A DNA stretch of 64,000 nucleotides from Salipiger bermudensis (GCF_019801965.1 NZ_JAHVIA010000002.1:124001-188000), one strand, 5' to 3'. Shown: positions 45,861 through 54,873, counted from the stretch's first letter. Notes: a model not told the origin generated them from the sequence alone. A program made the numbers and translations.

Positions 45861-47075
45861 ATGGTCAGCGTCAAGGAACAGTACGAAGCCTTTCCCTATC
45901 CCGAGCGCGATCCCGAGGACGAGAAGACCCGGCTGATCACCGGCTCGCCGTCGCACCCGCTGGAGATGGACCACTTCCTCTGGCAGGGCAAACGCGACTG
46001 GTCGCAGCCGCTGAACGTTCTGGTGGGGGGCGGCGGCACCGGCGACGGGCTGATCCAGCTCGCGACGCTGCTCGACAAGGCGGGCGCGGCGGCCAAGATC
46101 ACCTATCTCGACCTCTCCACCGCCTCGCGCGCCGTGGCCGAGGCGCGCGCCGCCATGCGCGGGCTGCCGAACATCGCCTTCCACACCGCCAGCCTGCTCG
46201 ACGCCGCCGATTTCGGGCAGTTCGATTATATCGACTGCTGCGGCGTGCTGCATCACCTGCCCGATCCCGCCGAAGGCTTCCGCGCCCTGCGCGCCGCGCT
46301 GGCGCCCGGCGGCGGGCTCGGCTTCATGGTCTATGCGCCCTACGGTCGCTCCGGCGTCTACCCGCTGCAGGAGGCGTTCGGGGCGCTCTTCGAGGGGCTG
46401 TCGCCGGAACAGCGGCTGGCGCGTGCCAAGACCATCGCCGCGACCCTGCCCGAGGGCCATCCCTTCGCCAGCAACCGCAATCTCGGCGATCACCACAAGA
46501 GCGACGCGGGGTTCTACGACCTGCTGCTGCACGGGCAGGACCGGGCCTTCAGCGTGGCCGAGCTGCTCGGGGTGCTGGGCGAGACCGGCTGGGATCTGGC
46601 CTCCTTCACCACGCCCGCGATCTACGATCTGGCGCAGATCACCGAGGTGCCGGAGGGCATGGGCAAGCCCGAGCAGATGGCGGTGGCCGAGAAGCTGCGC
46701 GGCACCATCCGCATGCACACGGCCTATGCCGTGCCTCAGGGCAGCGGCGCAACCATCGCCAGGGGCACCGACCGCAGCCTCGTGCCGCATCTGCGCGGGG
46801 TGCAACGCCAGGCGCTGGCCAAGGCGGTGTCGCATGGCCGCGCGCTGCCGCTCAGGGTCGGGCAGCTCTCGGCCGAGATCTCCCTGCCGCGCGGCGCGGC
46901 GCCGGTGCTGGCGGCGATCGACGGGCGCCGGAGCCTCGACGAGATCGCCCGCGCCGCACGCTTCGACGCGCTGGGATTCGGCACCGTCTGGGCGCAGGTC
47001 GAGGCGGCGCTGGCGCCCTGGGGGCTGCTGCTCTACTCCGGGCTGCTGCGCAATGGCGGTCGCGCGCGCGGCTGA
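45861..47075 (+). CDS. Class I SAM-dependent methyltransferase with C-terminal extension
   Basis: A 404-residue protein. VKEQYEAFPYPERDPEDE begins a typical opening of this subgroup; the SAM site is LNVLVGGGGTGDGLIQLA near residue 53, and IDCCGVLHHLPDPAEGF is the motif following it. Residues beyond about 280 form an additional domain that could be involved in substrate recognition. AAGGAGG precedes the ATG at 45861. It is followed by an acyl-CoA ligase gene, but no pathway is apparent. Confidence 0.78.
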   Translation: MVSVKEQYEAFPYPERDPEDEKTRLITGSPSHPLEMDHFLWQGKRDWSQPLNVLVGGGGTGDGLIQLATLLDKAGAAAKITYLDLSTASRAVAEARAAMRGLPNIAFHTASLLDAADFGQFDYIDCCGVLHHLPDPAEGFRALRAALAPGGGLGFMVYAPYGRSGVYPLQEAFGALFEGLSPEQRLARAKTIAATLPEGHPFASNRNLGDHHKSDAGFYDLLLHGQDRAFSVAELLGVLGETGWDLASFTTPAIYDLAQITEVPEGMGKPEQMAVAEKLRGTIRMHTAYAVPQGSGATIARGTDRSLVPHLRGVQRQALAKAVSHGRALPLRVGQLSAEISLPRGAAPVLAAIDGRRSLDEIARAARFDALGFGTVWAQVEAALAPWGLLLYSGLLRNGGRARG

Positions 47076-47216
47076 GATGCCCTGCGTGCCGGGACGTTGC
47101 GTCGCGGAACGGATGCCGTTACGTCCCCGACTCTTGCGCCAGAGGCTGATCCTTCTCAGACTATGGGCGAGGAGAACACGGCCCGGCAGACCGGGCTCGA
47201 GGGGAGGAGTCACATC

Positions 47217-49118
47217 ATGAGCTTTGCGTCCGTAAGCGACCGCAACGCGATCGAAGCCGAGATGCCGTGGGCGGAACGCGATGTTCCCGCCACGCTCTGG
47301 GGGCAGCTGAGCCGCACGGCAGAAGCCTTCCCCGATCGCCCGGCGGTCAGCTACCAGCTGTTCTCGGGGCCGACCGACAAGGCCGAGACGGTGACTTGGG
47401 CGCAGCTGCGCGAGCGCACGGCGCAGGCGGCCAACCTGTTCCGCAGCCTCGGCGTGGGCGAGAACGACGTGATCGCCTACGTGCTGCCGAACTGCAACGA
47501 GACGCTCTACACCCTGCTCGGCGGCGCGGTGGCGGGGATCGTGAACCCGATCAACCCGCTGCTCGAGCCCGAGCAGATCGCCGCCATCCTGCGCGAGACC
47601 GACGCCAAGGTGGTGGTGACGCTCAAGGCCTTCCCCAAGACCGACGTGGCGCAGAAGGTGGCCGAGGCCTGCCGCCATGCGCCGCATGTGCACACCGTCC
47701 TCGAGATCGACCTCAACCGCTATCTCACGCCGCCGAAATCCTGGATCGTGCCGCTGATCCGCCCCAAGACCCACGGCCATCCCCATGCCGACGTGCTGTG
47801 CTTCAACAAGGCGCTGCGCAAGCAGCCGACCTCGCTGAACTTCGCCGACAGCACCGGCGACCGGGTCGCGGCCTATTTCCACACCGGCGGCACCACCGGC
47901 ATGCCCAAGGTGGCGCAGCATCTCTACTCGGGGATGCTCTACAACGGCTGGCTCGGGCACAACCTGCTCTTCGACGAGCAGGACAACATCATGTGCCCGC
48001 TGCCGCTGTTCCACGTCTTCGCGGTGCACGTGATCCTGATGTCGGCGATCTGCTCCGGCGCGCATGTGGTCTTCCCGACGCCCGCGGGTTATCGCGGCGA
48101 CGGCGTGTTCGACAATTTCTGGAAGCTCTGCGAGCGCTGGAAGATCACCTTCGTGATCACCGTGCCGACCGCGGTCTCGGCGCTGATGCAGCGCAAGGTC
48201 GATGCCGACATCTCGACAGTGAAGGTCGCGTTCTCGGGCTCGGCGCCGATGCCGATGGAGCTATTCAAACGGTTCGAGAGCGCCTGCGGCGTGACGATCT
48301 GCGAGGGCTACGGCCTGACCGAGGCGACCTGCCTCGTCTCGGTGAACCCGCCCGAGGGCGAGAAGAAGGTCGGCTCGATCGGCATCCCCTTCCCCTACAC
48401 CCACGTCAAGATCATCAAGCAGACCGCCGGCGGCCCGCAGGAATGCGCCACCGACGAGATCGGCGAGATCTGCGTCGCCAACCCGGGTGTCTATGCCGGC
48501 TCGACCTATACCGAGGAAGACAAGAACCACGACCTGTTCCACGAGGGCATCTACCTGCGCACCGGCGATCTCGGCCGGGTCGACGGGGACGGCTATCTCT
48601 GGATCACCGGGCGGGCCAAGGATCTGATCATCCGCGGCGGTCACAACATCGATCCCGCCGAGATCGAGGAGGCGCTGCTGGCGCATCCGGCGGTGGCCTT
48701 CGCCGGCGCCATCGGCCAGCCAGATGCCCATGCGGGAGAGCTGCCCTGCGCCTTCGTCGAGCTGGTCGCAGGCGCCGAGGTGAGCGAGGAGGAGCTGATG
48801 AAGCACGCCCGCGTGCACATCCACGAGCGCGCCGCCTATCCCAAGCACATGACCATCCTGCCCGAGCTGCCGAAGACCGCCGTCGGCAAGGTGTTCAAGC
48901 CGCAGCTGCGGATGCACGCGATCGAACGGGTCTACAACGCCGCGCTCGAGGCGGAGGCGCTGCCGGCAAGGGTGGTCTCGGTCGTCGATGACCGCAAGCG
49001 CGGGCTGGTGGCCCAGGTGGCCCGCAACGGGGCCGACGAGGCGGCGGTGAGCCACTGCCTCGGCGCCTACACCCGGCCCTGGGAGTGGACGGAAGCGGCT
49101 GTCGAAGCGGCAGAATAG
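47217..49118 (+). CDS. AMP-forming acyl-CoA synthetase
   Basis: A 633-residue ANL-family ligase. The P-loop YFHTGGTTGMPKVAQ, CEGYGLTEATCLVS, YLRTGDLGRVDGDG and the catalytic lysine segment PKTAVGKVFKP are intact. It carries a longer central region than FadD and may activate medium- or branched-chain acids. GGGGAGGAG precedes the ATG at 47217. It is distinct in sequence from the ligase at 30405, so the two probably have different substrates. Confidence 0.85.
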   Translation: MSFASVSDRNAIEAEMPWAERDVPATLWGQLSRTAEAFPDRPAVSYQLFSGPTDKAETVTWAQLRERTAQAANLFRSLGVGENDVIAYVLPNCNETLYTLLGGAVAGIVNPINPLLEPEQIAAILRETDAKVVVTLKAFPKTDVAQKVAEACRHAPHVHTVLEIDLNRYLTPPKSWIVPLIRPKTHGHPHADVLCFNKALRKQPTSLNFADSTGDRVAAYFHTGGTTGMPKVAQHLYSGMLYNGWLGHNLLFDEQDNIMCPLPLFHVFAVHVILMSAICSGAHVVFPTPAGYRGDGVFDNFWKLCERWKITFVITVPTAVSALMQRKVDADISTVKVAFSGSAPMPMELFKRFESACGVTICEGYGLTEATCLVSVNPPEGEKKVGSIGIPFPYTHVKIIKQTAGGPQECATDEIGEICVANPGVYAGSTYTEEDKNHDLFHEGIYLRTGDLGRVDGDGYLWITGRAKDLIIRGGHNIDPAEIEEALLAHPAVAFAGAIGQPDAHAGELPCAFVELVAGAEVSEEELMKHARVHIHERAAYPKHMTILPELPKTAVGKVFKPQLRMHAIERVYNAALEAEALPARVVSVVDDRKRGLVAQVARNGADEAAVSHCLGAYTRPWEWTEAAVEAAE

Positions 49119-49262
49119 CGGGCGGGGGGCCGGTCTTCGAGTGAGGCCGGCCTCACCGCCTCCCGGTGCACCTGCCTGGAGGCGCAATCATTCTGCTTGG
49201 ATGTCCCGGTCGGCCTAGGCCTCGGGCCCAGCAGCGTGCGACTGGACAGGGAGGCCGCGCCG

Positions 49263-49592
49263 TCAGCACTCGCCCTTGGCGCAGAAGATCTCGTAAAGCA
49301 GGCCGATGACGCGTCCGGTATCCTCGTCGGCGAGGCTGTAGTAGATCGTCTTGCCCTCGCGCCGCGTGGTCACCAGCGCTTCCTCGCGCAGCCGCGCGAG
49401 CATCTGGCTCACCGCCGCCTGGCGCGTGCCCAGCAGCTGCTCGAGCTCGCCGACGGATTTCTCGCCCGATCCGAGATGGCACAGGATCATCAACCGGCCC
49501 TCATGGGCCAGGGTCTTCAGGAAGGCCGCCGCGCTGCGGGCGTTTTCGGCCATTTCCTCGGGCGGCGGGGCAATCGTTGTCTGGTCGGTCAC
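49263..49592 (-). CDS. ArsR-family regulator, SqrR/BigR-type persulfide sensor candidate
   Basis: A 109-residue winged-helix repressor. The motif LKTLAHEGRLMILCHLGSG and RQAAVSQMLARLREEALV are typical of the BigR/SqrR branch. Cysteines at positions 38 and 104 are exactly 66 residues apart, the same spacing as the sensing pair C41/C107 of SqrR and C42/C108 of BigR, which form a di- or tetrasulfide with persulfides. A third cysteine is the last residue (109). The likely target, an ETHE1-like enzyme, is encoded at 15045. A TATATA -10-like hexamer lies upstream. Confidence 0.75.
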   Translation of the reverse strand: MTDQTTIAPPPEEMAENARSAAAFLKTLAHEGRLMILCHLGSGEKSVGELEQLLGTRQAAVSQMLARLREEALVTTRREGKTIYYSLADEDTGRVIGLLYEIFCAKGEC

Positions 49593-49708
49593 GGTGCGGG
49601 CTCACTTTGCGAATGCAGCATATATAGCACGGCGCGAAACGATTGCGAGGTTCCTGCGCGTCACGAGGCGTCAGACCCTGGACCCGGCGGTGCTGCGAGA
49701 GGATCCGC

Positions 49709-50662
49709 CTAGCCGCGCGTCGCGGCGGCGATGAAGCGGTCGAGCGCGCCGGGCTCCAGCGGTCTGCTCCCGGCGCTGTCGCGGCGCATCATCGCGTCGG
49801 CCAGCGCGCGGGCATGCGCCAGCGCCGCTCCGGTGCCCAGCATCAGCTGCGGCAGCGCAAGCCATTCGGTGAAGCGCGCCGCGGTGCCGCACTGGACACT
49901 GGGAAACATGCTGCGGATGGCCGAGGAATGCACCCAGAGCGCCGCCAATGCCGAGGCTTCGGTGCCGGTCTCGCCGGGGGCGCGGATCAGTGCCAGCGCC
50001 TGCGTGAGCTGCGCCGCCCAGTCGGCGATGGCGCGCGGTCCGCTGCGCTCCTCGCTCCAGTCGCGCACCGGATCGGAGAGGTTGAGCGCCTCCGCGAAGG
50101 CGGCGCGCAACGCGGCGTCGCCCCCGCCGAGCGAGACGCAGACCGCCCGCTCGCGCAGCTCCGGCAGCGCGTCGCGCAGCGGCAGCAACGAGCGCCCGCA
50201 AGACAGCGCGGCACAGGGCTGCCGTTCGCTCCGGGCCAGCGCCGCGAGCTGCCCCAGCAACGCTTCGATCTCGGTCTCGCAGATCACCAGCGCCTGCCGC
50301 AGGCGCAGCATCAGGGCGCTGTCCTCGATGTCCTGCGGGCGCGCGTCGTGCAGCAGGTACTGCGCGTAGTCCGGCGCCTGCATCAACCCGGCGAAGGCCT
50401 CGACCAGCGCCGGCACCGCGCTGCCATCCTCGGCGGTCCGCTCGGCCAGCCCGCGGGGATCGATCTGCAGCTCGAGCGAGGCACGGTGGATCGCCCGCGC
50501 GGCGGTCTCGGGGATGACTCCGGCATCGCCCTGCACCTTGGCCAGCGTGCCGAGAACGATCATCATGGCGCGGATCTCGGCGCTGTCGGAGAACAGCTTG
50601 CCAAGCGCGCCGGCGGCGAAGAGCTTGTGCAGATGGGCACTGTCGAAAGGCGTGGCGGTCAT
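49709..50662 (-). CDS. PcaB-like lyase-family protein, short and signature-poor
   Basis: A 317-residue protein whose N-terminal half resembles 3-carboxy-cis,cis-muconate cycloisomerase (LHKLFAAGALGKLFSDSAEI, DGSAVPALVEAFAG, LHDARPQDIEDSALMLRL). It is shorter than full-length PcaB (about 450 residues), and the fumarase/aspartase signature GSSxMPxKxNP, which carries the catalytic serine loop, is not found. It may be a divergent short PcaB or a decayed one. Its position after pcaD supports a protocatechuate-pathway origin. Confidence 0.6.
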   Translation of the reverse strand: MTATPFDSAHLHKLFAAGALGKLFSDSAEIRAMMIVLGTLAKVQGDAGVIPETAARAIHRASLELQIDPRGLAERTAEDGSAVPALVEAFAGLMQAPDYAQYLLHDARPQDIEDSALMLRLRQALVICETEIEALLGQLAALARSERQPCAALSCGRSLLPLRDALPELRERAVCVSLGGGDAALRAAFAEALNLSDPVRDWSEERSGPRAIADWAAQLTQALALIRAPGETGTEASALAALWVHSSAIRSMFPSVQCGTAARFTEWLALPQLMLGTGAALAHARALADAMMRRDSAGSRPLEPGALDRFIAAATRG

Positions 50663-50731
50663 CGGGTCCTCATCCGTGGGCGGTGCAACCTATAGTGTTA
50701 TCCGAGAATTCTGGCCAGCGTTTTGCCGGGG

Positions 50732-51442
50732 TCATCGCGTCGCAATCTCGGACAGGAGCGCCGCCAGCCCCTCCGGGTCCGAGAAGAAGGGCGAGTGCGA
50801 CCAAGGCCGCTCGTGGATGTCGCGGTCGGGCAAGGACGCGGCCATCTTGCGCTGGCTTTCGGGCGGAATGGCCCGGTCTTCGCTGCACAGGATGTAGCTG
50901 CGCGGCACCGAGGCGATGCGGCCGCCGAGCGGCACCGGCTCGGCCTGCGGGCGGATCGCCTGCGGGGTCAGGTGGGCCAGCGCGAAGGCTTGGTCGGCCG
51001 CGCTGCAATCATGGTAGAACAGCTCCGGCGCCATCGCCGGATCGAAGTCGAAGGCGATGCCGTCCGGTGCGCGCCGAATCGCCGGCAGCAGCGGCTGACG
51101 ATCCTGCGCGCGACGCAGCTCCGCGACGCTGTCGCCATTCTCCGGCCGATAGGCGCAGAGATAGACCAATCGGGTGACCTTGTCCGGCGCCCGGTCGGCG
51201 GCGGCTGTCGCGGGCACGCCGGCCATGCTGTGGGCCACGAGGATGGCCGGCTCGGGCAGGGCGCCGAGAATCGCCTCGATATAGCTCTCGAGGCCAACCT
51301 CGCCGGCGGGCGTCCGGTCCTGACCGTGCGAGGGAAGGTCGATGGCCCGCGCCGCGTGGCCGCGCCGCTCCAGCGCCGGCACCACGTCGCGCCAGCACCA
51401 CGCCCCGTGCGAGGCGCCATGCACCAGCAGGAAGCGCGCCAT
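50732..51442 (-). CDS. Alpha/beta hydrolase between pcaD and pcaB-like genes
   Basis: A 236-residue hydrolase. LVHGASHGAWCWRDV supplies the oxyanion region, AHSMAGVP the nucleophile serine, and PWSHSPFF the late histidine. It resembles the esterase/hydroxynitrile-lyase-like group. Its start overlaps the pcaD stop by one base, so it is co-translated. It takes the place where pcaC would be expected, but it is not a decarboxylase homologue. Confidence 0.8.
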   Translation of the reverse strand: MARFLLVHGASHGAWCWRDVVPALERRGHAARAIDLPSHGQDRTPAGEVGLESYIEAILGALPEPAILVAHSMAGVPATAAADRAPDKVTRLVYLCAYRPENGDSVAELRRAQDRQPLLPAIRRAPDGIAFDFDPAMAPELFYHDCSAADQAFALAHLTPQAIRPQAEPVPLGGRIASVPRSYILCSEDRAIPPESQRKMAASLPDRDIHERPWSHSPFFSDPEGLAALLSEIATR

Positions 51443-52230
51443 CAGAGATGGCCCTGCGCGGCGAGAAACTCCGTCAGCACGCCCGCGTAGTCGTCCGCCG
51501 CCTCGACGCAGGCGATGTGCCCGGCGCCGCGGATCAGGCGAAACTGCGCGCCGGGGATCAGATCGGTGGTCTCGCGCACCAGGTCGGGCGGGGTCGAGCC
51601 GTCCTCGGAGCTTGCGATGCCGAGCGCAGCGAGCCGCAGGCCGGAGGTCGGGGTGATGAAATCGGTGCCGGCGATGGCGTGGCAGCAGCCGAGATAGCCC
51701 TGCACCGGGCTGCGTTCGAGCATGTGCTGCCAGGCGGCGCTTTCGGGCGTCACGCGGAACCGGGCGGAGAACCAGCGCTGCATCGTGCCCTCCGCCAGCG
51801 CCGCCACGCCGCCGGCCTCGACCTGGGCGATGCGCTCGGCCCAGATCGCCCGCGTGCCGATCTTGCAGGCGGTGTTCGACAGCACCAGCGCGCGCACCAG
51901 GTCGAGCCGCTTGGCGGCGAGGCCCTGGGCGATCATGCCGCCGATCGAGAGGCCGACAAAGACCGCGTCGCGCATCTGCACGTGCTCCATGAGCCGCTCG
52001 GCGTCGCGCACCAGCGTGCCCATCGAGTAGGGCGCCTCCGGCGCATCCGAGAGCCCGTGCCCGCGGGTGTCGTAACGCAGGATGCGCAGCCCCTCGGGCA
52101 GCCGCGCGACCACCCGGTCCCAGATCCGCAGATCTGTGCCGAGCGCGTTCGAGAACACCACCGGCGCGCCGTCTTCGGGCCCGTCGATGCGGTAATGCAG
52201 GCGAATATCGCCTAGATCGGCCATCTGCAT
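51442..52230 (-). CDS. pcaD: 3-oxoadipate enol-lactonase PcaD
   Basis: A 262-residue alpha/beta hydrolase. The PcaD pattern VVFSNALGTDLRIWDRVV, FVGLSIGGMIAQGLAAKR with the nucleophile serine and GAGHIACVEAADDY with the histidine are present. It hydrolyses beta-ketoadipate enol-lactone in protocatechuate degradation. pcaQ, pcaH, pcaG and pcaC are not nearby, so only part of the pathway is retained at this locus. Confidence 0.85.
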   Translation of the reverse strand: MQMADLGDIRLHYRIDGPEDGAPVVFSNALGTDLRIWDRVVARLPEGLRILRYDTRGHGLSDAPEAPYSMGTLVRDAERLMEHVQMRDAVFVGLSIGGMIAQGLAAKRLDLVRALVLSNTACKIGTRAIWAERIAQVEAGGVAALAEGTMQRWFSARFRVTPESAAWQHMLERSPVQGYLGCCHAIAGTDFITPTSGLRLAALGIASSEDGSTPPDLVRETTDLIPGAQFRLIRGAGHIACVEAADDYAGVLTEFLAAQGHL

Positions 52231-52310
52231 GCGCGCACTCCTCTAATCCGCCGCGACCCTACCGCCCCGTCTCCGGCAAGAAAAGCCGCCGCCCACTCCG
52301 CGCCCGCCGC

Positions 52311-52740
52311 TCCTCAATGTTCCAAATAGGCTCGTCGCAGGCATCCGCCCTCTCCACCCGCTCGCCCGATCAAACCAAAGCGCGGCCCCACCGTTATGTT
52401 CGGAGAGCCGCCGTCGCCCCAGAGCACCCTGGCTCCTCTCTTCTCTACGTCTCAAAATACTCCCGCCGGAGGCATCGGCCCTCTCCACCCGCTCGCCCGG
52501 TCAAACCGAAGCGCGGCACTCCCACGAAGTTCGGAAAGCCCCCGACACCCCAGAGCGCCCCGGCCGAGTCTTCTCTACGTTCCAAAATACTCCCTCCAGA
52601 GGCTCCCGCGCGCCGCTTCCCCGCTGCCGGGACAAGGGCGCCGACCCTGACCAAACCGACGCAAAAAAAGACCCCGGGGCAGCGCTCACCGCCCCAGGGT
52701 CTCCGCTACGTCTCACACTCTCCCGCCGGAGGCCTCCGCC
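52311..52740. repeat. Diverged tandem array with exact 130-bp period
   Basis: The core CAAAATACTCCCGCCGGAGG and its degenerate forms start at 52321, 52451, 52581 and 52711, exactly 130 bases apart. Flanks repeat as well: CTCTCCACCCGCTCGCCC with TCAAACC-AAGCGCGGC recurs in the first two units, and TTCTCTACGT precedes cores two and three. The core is the alpha arm of the intergenic repeats seen elsewhere, so this array arose by tandem duplication of such an element plus its spacer. Confidence 0.8.
52663..52701 (-). terminator. Rho-independent terminator of FKBP gene
   Basis: An imperfect 11-bp stem (52670-52680 with 52691-52701; one wobble pair) is followed on the minus strand by seven T residues. 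It lies 60 bases beyond the FKBP stop codon and is embedded in the tandem array. Confidence 0.75.
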
Positions 52741-52759
52741 CCACCGCCGGGAGCACCGT

Positions 52760-53188
52760 TCAGGCGATCTCGACCAGCTCGATGGCGAAGGTCAGGTCCT
52801 TGCCGGCCAGCGGGTGGTTAGCGTCGAGGGTGACCTCGGTCTCGGTCACCTCGGCGACCACGACCTGCACGGTCTGGCCAGTGGGCGTCTGGACCTGCAG
52901 CTGGGTGCCGAGGTCGAGCGGAATGTGGTCCGGGATCTCGGTGCGCGGCACCTGCTGGACGGCTTCCGGGTGCACCGGGCCATAGGCTTCTTCCGAGGCG
53001 ATCTCGACGGTCTTCTTGTCGCCCGGTGTCATGCCGGGGATGGCCTTGTCGAGGCCCGGGATGATCTGGCCGGAGCCTACGGTGAACTCCAGCGGATCGC
53101 GGCCGGCGCTCGAATCGAAGGTGGTGCCGTCGGAAAGGGTGCCGGTGTAGTGAATGCGGACAGTGTCGCCGGTCTTGACCTGCGTCAT
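52760..53188 (-). CDS. FKBP-type peptidyl-prolyl isomerase (SlyD-like, tail-less)
   Basis: A 142-residue protein-folding enzyme. KTGDTVRIHYTGTLSDGTTFD is the FKBP opening, LEFTVGSGQIIPGLDKAI the active-site strand, and GDKKTVEIASEEAYGP marks the insert-in-flap region of SlyD-type proteins. The His/Cys-rich metal tail of E. coli SlyD is missing. It is cytoplasmic, with no signal peptide. Confidence 0.88.
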   Translation of the reverse strand: MTQVKTGDTVRIHYTGTLSDGTTFDSSAGRDPLEFTVGSGQIIPGLDKAIPGMTPGDKKTVEIASEEAYGPVHPEAVQQVPRTEIPDHIPLDLGTQLQVQTPTGQTVQVVVAEVTETEVTLDANHPLAGKDLTFAIELVEIA

Positions 53189-53367
53189 GAGAAACTCCGT
53201 GTCTTTTCGGGAAGATAATGCGTGAATGGACGAGGCCGCCGGGGGCGGGTGCTCGTGTCGCTCCCGGTCAAGCTAACCATCCACCTTGCGGAATGCAAAC
53301 AGAGGCCCGGGATTCTCCTTTAAACACCGCCGCTGGCGTGCAAGTTTTCCGCCGGGAGGACGCGTTC

Positions 53368-54045
53368 ATGACCATCACCACCTGTATCTTCGATGCTTAC
53401 GGCACGCTCTTCGATGTCGCCGCCGCGGCCCGCGGAAAGGCCGAGCAGCCAGGGCAGGGCGCCCTGGCCGAGGTCTGGGTCGGGCTGGCCGAGGACTGGC
53501 GGCGCAAGCAGCTGGAATATTCCTGGCTGCGCGCCATCACCGGCGCTCACGTGCCGTTCTGGGAGGTGACGCAGGATGCGCTTGACTGGGCGATGGAGCG
53601 GCACGGGCTCGACGATCTCGAGCTGCGCGAGGACCTGCTGGCGCTCTATTGGCAGCTCGCCCCCTACAAGGAGGTGCCGAAGCTGCTGGCGCAGCTCAAG
53701 GCGGCGGGCAAGACCTGCGCGATCCTGTCGAACGGCTCGCCCGACATGCTGGAGGGCGCGGTCGACAGCGCCGGGATCGGGCTCTATCTCGACGCGGTGC
53801 TGTCGGTCGAGGAGGTCGGGATCTTCAAGCCGGCGCGCGCGGTCTACGACATGGTCGGCGCGCGGTTCGGAACCGATCCCGGCGAGGTGCTGTTTGTCTC
53901 CTCGAACGGCTGGGACGCGGCCGGCGCCGCGGGCTACGGCTTCACCACCGCCTGGGTCAACCGCGCGGGCCTGCCGCTGGACCGGCTCCCGGCGCGGCCG
54001 GGCCACATCCTGACCGACCTGACCACCATCCCGGAGCTTCTCTGA
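53368..54045 (+). CDS. HAD-family (S)-2-haloacid dehalogenase, type II
   Basis: A 225-residue HAD hydrolase. FDAYGTLFDV holds the nucleophile aspartate, ILSNGSPDML the second motif, and FKPARAVYDM plus FVSSNGWDAAGAAGYGF the third and fourth; this is the pattern of L-2-haloacid dehalogenases. It would convert 2-haloacids to hydroxyacids. GGGAGGA precedes the ATG at 53368. The stop overlaps the start of the following hydrolase gene by one base (TGATG). Confidence 0.85.
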   Translation: MTITTCIFDAYGTLFDVAAAARGKAEQPGQGALAEVWVGLAEDWRRKQLEYSWLRAITGAHVPFWEVTQDALDWAMERHGLDDLELREDLLALYWQLAPYKEVPKLLAQLKAAGKTCAILSNGSPDMLEGAVDSAGIGLYLDAVLSVEEVGIFKPARAVYDMVGARFGTDPGEVLFVSSNGWDAAGAAGYGFTTAWVNRAGLPLDRLPARPGHILTDLTTIPELL

Positions 54046-54866
54046 TGCCGCATTTCACCACCTCGGACGGGCTGTCGCTGCATTACACCGACGAAGGGGA
54101 CGGGCTGCCGCTGCTCTGCCTGTCGGGGCTGACCCGCGACGGGCGCGATTTCGATTACGTCGCGCCGCATCTCGAAGATGTCCGGCTGATCCGGATGGAT
54201 TACCGCGGCCGGGGCCGGTCGGACTGGGGCGATCACAGCCAGTACACCATCCCGGTCGAGGCGCGCGACGCGCTGGAACTGCTCGACCATCTCGGGCTCG
54301 AGCGCGCCGCCGTGCTCGGGACTTCGCGCGGCGGGCTGATCGCGATGTTTCTCGCGGCCACCGCGCATGCGCGGCTGACCGGCGTGGCGCTCAACGATAT
54401 CGGACCCGAGATCGCCCCGGCGGGGCTGGCGGTGATCGAGGCCTATCTCGGTCGCAACCCGGCCTTCGCGACGCTCGACGAGGCCACCACCGCCTTCGCG
54501 ACGCTGATGACCCGCTTCGAGGGGGTGCCGATGACGCGCTGGCGCGCCGAGGTGGAAAAGTTCTACCGCGAGACGCCGGAGGGGCTGGAGATCGTCTACG
54601 ATCCGAAGCTGAGGGACGCAGTGCTGGGCGACGGCGCGCAGCCGGTGCCCGACATGTGGCCGCTCTTCGATGCCCTGAAGGGCTTGCCGCTCTGCGCCAT
54701 CCGCGGCGCCAACTCGGACCTGCTGACGCCCGAGACCTTCGCCGAGATGCGCCGCCGCCGCCCGGACATGATCGCGGTCGAGGTGCCGGGCCGCGGCCAT
54801 ATCCCCTATCTCGACGAGCCCTCTTCGCTCGATGCGCTCAGGCGCTGGCTGGCGATGCTGCGCTGA
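54045..54866 (+). CDS. Alpha/beta hydrolase, coupled to haloacid dehalogenase
   Basis: A 273-residue hydrolase of the haloalkane-dehalogenase/epoxide-hydrolase-like superfamily. RMDYRGRGRSDW, the nucleophile elbow GTSRGGLIA with serine, and VPGRGHIPYLDEPSSL with histidine are visible. A serine nucleophile indicates an esterase or lactonase type rather than a haloalkane dehalogenase. It is co-translated with the upstream dehalogenase and ends at a pair of hairpins. Confidence 0.82.
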   Translation: MPHFTTSDGLSLHYTDEGDGLPLLCLSGLTRDGRDFDYVAPHLEDVRLIRMDYRGRGRSDWGDHSQYTIPVEARDALELLDHLGLERAAVLGTSRGGLIAMFLAATAHARLTGVALNDIGPEIAPAGLAVIEAYLGRNPAFATLDEATTAFATLMTRFEGVPMTRWRAEVEKFYRETPEGLEIVYDPKLRDAVLGDGAQPVPDMWPLFDALKGLPLCAIRGANSDLLTPETFAEMRRRRPDMIAVEVPGRGHIPYLDEPSSLDALRRWLAMLR

Positions 54867-54873
54867 TCGCCAA

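Larger units (their letters stand above)
52231..52759. other. 529-bp non-coding region with a tandem array
   Basis: This convergence-free gap between pcaD and the FKBP gene is filled by the 130-bp-period tandem repeat and a minus-strand terminator (next entries). No protein gene is recognisable; open frames here are repeat-derived. Confidence 0.7.

Noticed and set aside
45411..48065. 884-codon open frame on the minus strand
   Set aside because: It is antisense to three well-supported plus-strand genes and has no ribosome binding site or recognisable domain.
49141..49156. Perfect palindrome GTGAGGCCGGCCTCAC
   Set aside because: Self-complementary without a loop and lacking a T-run, between convergent gene ends; could be chance in GC-rich sequence.
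52231..52759. CRISPR-like tandem repeats
   Set aside because: Units are 130 bp, strongly diverged and have no short identical repeats with unique spacers; no cas gene is present.
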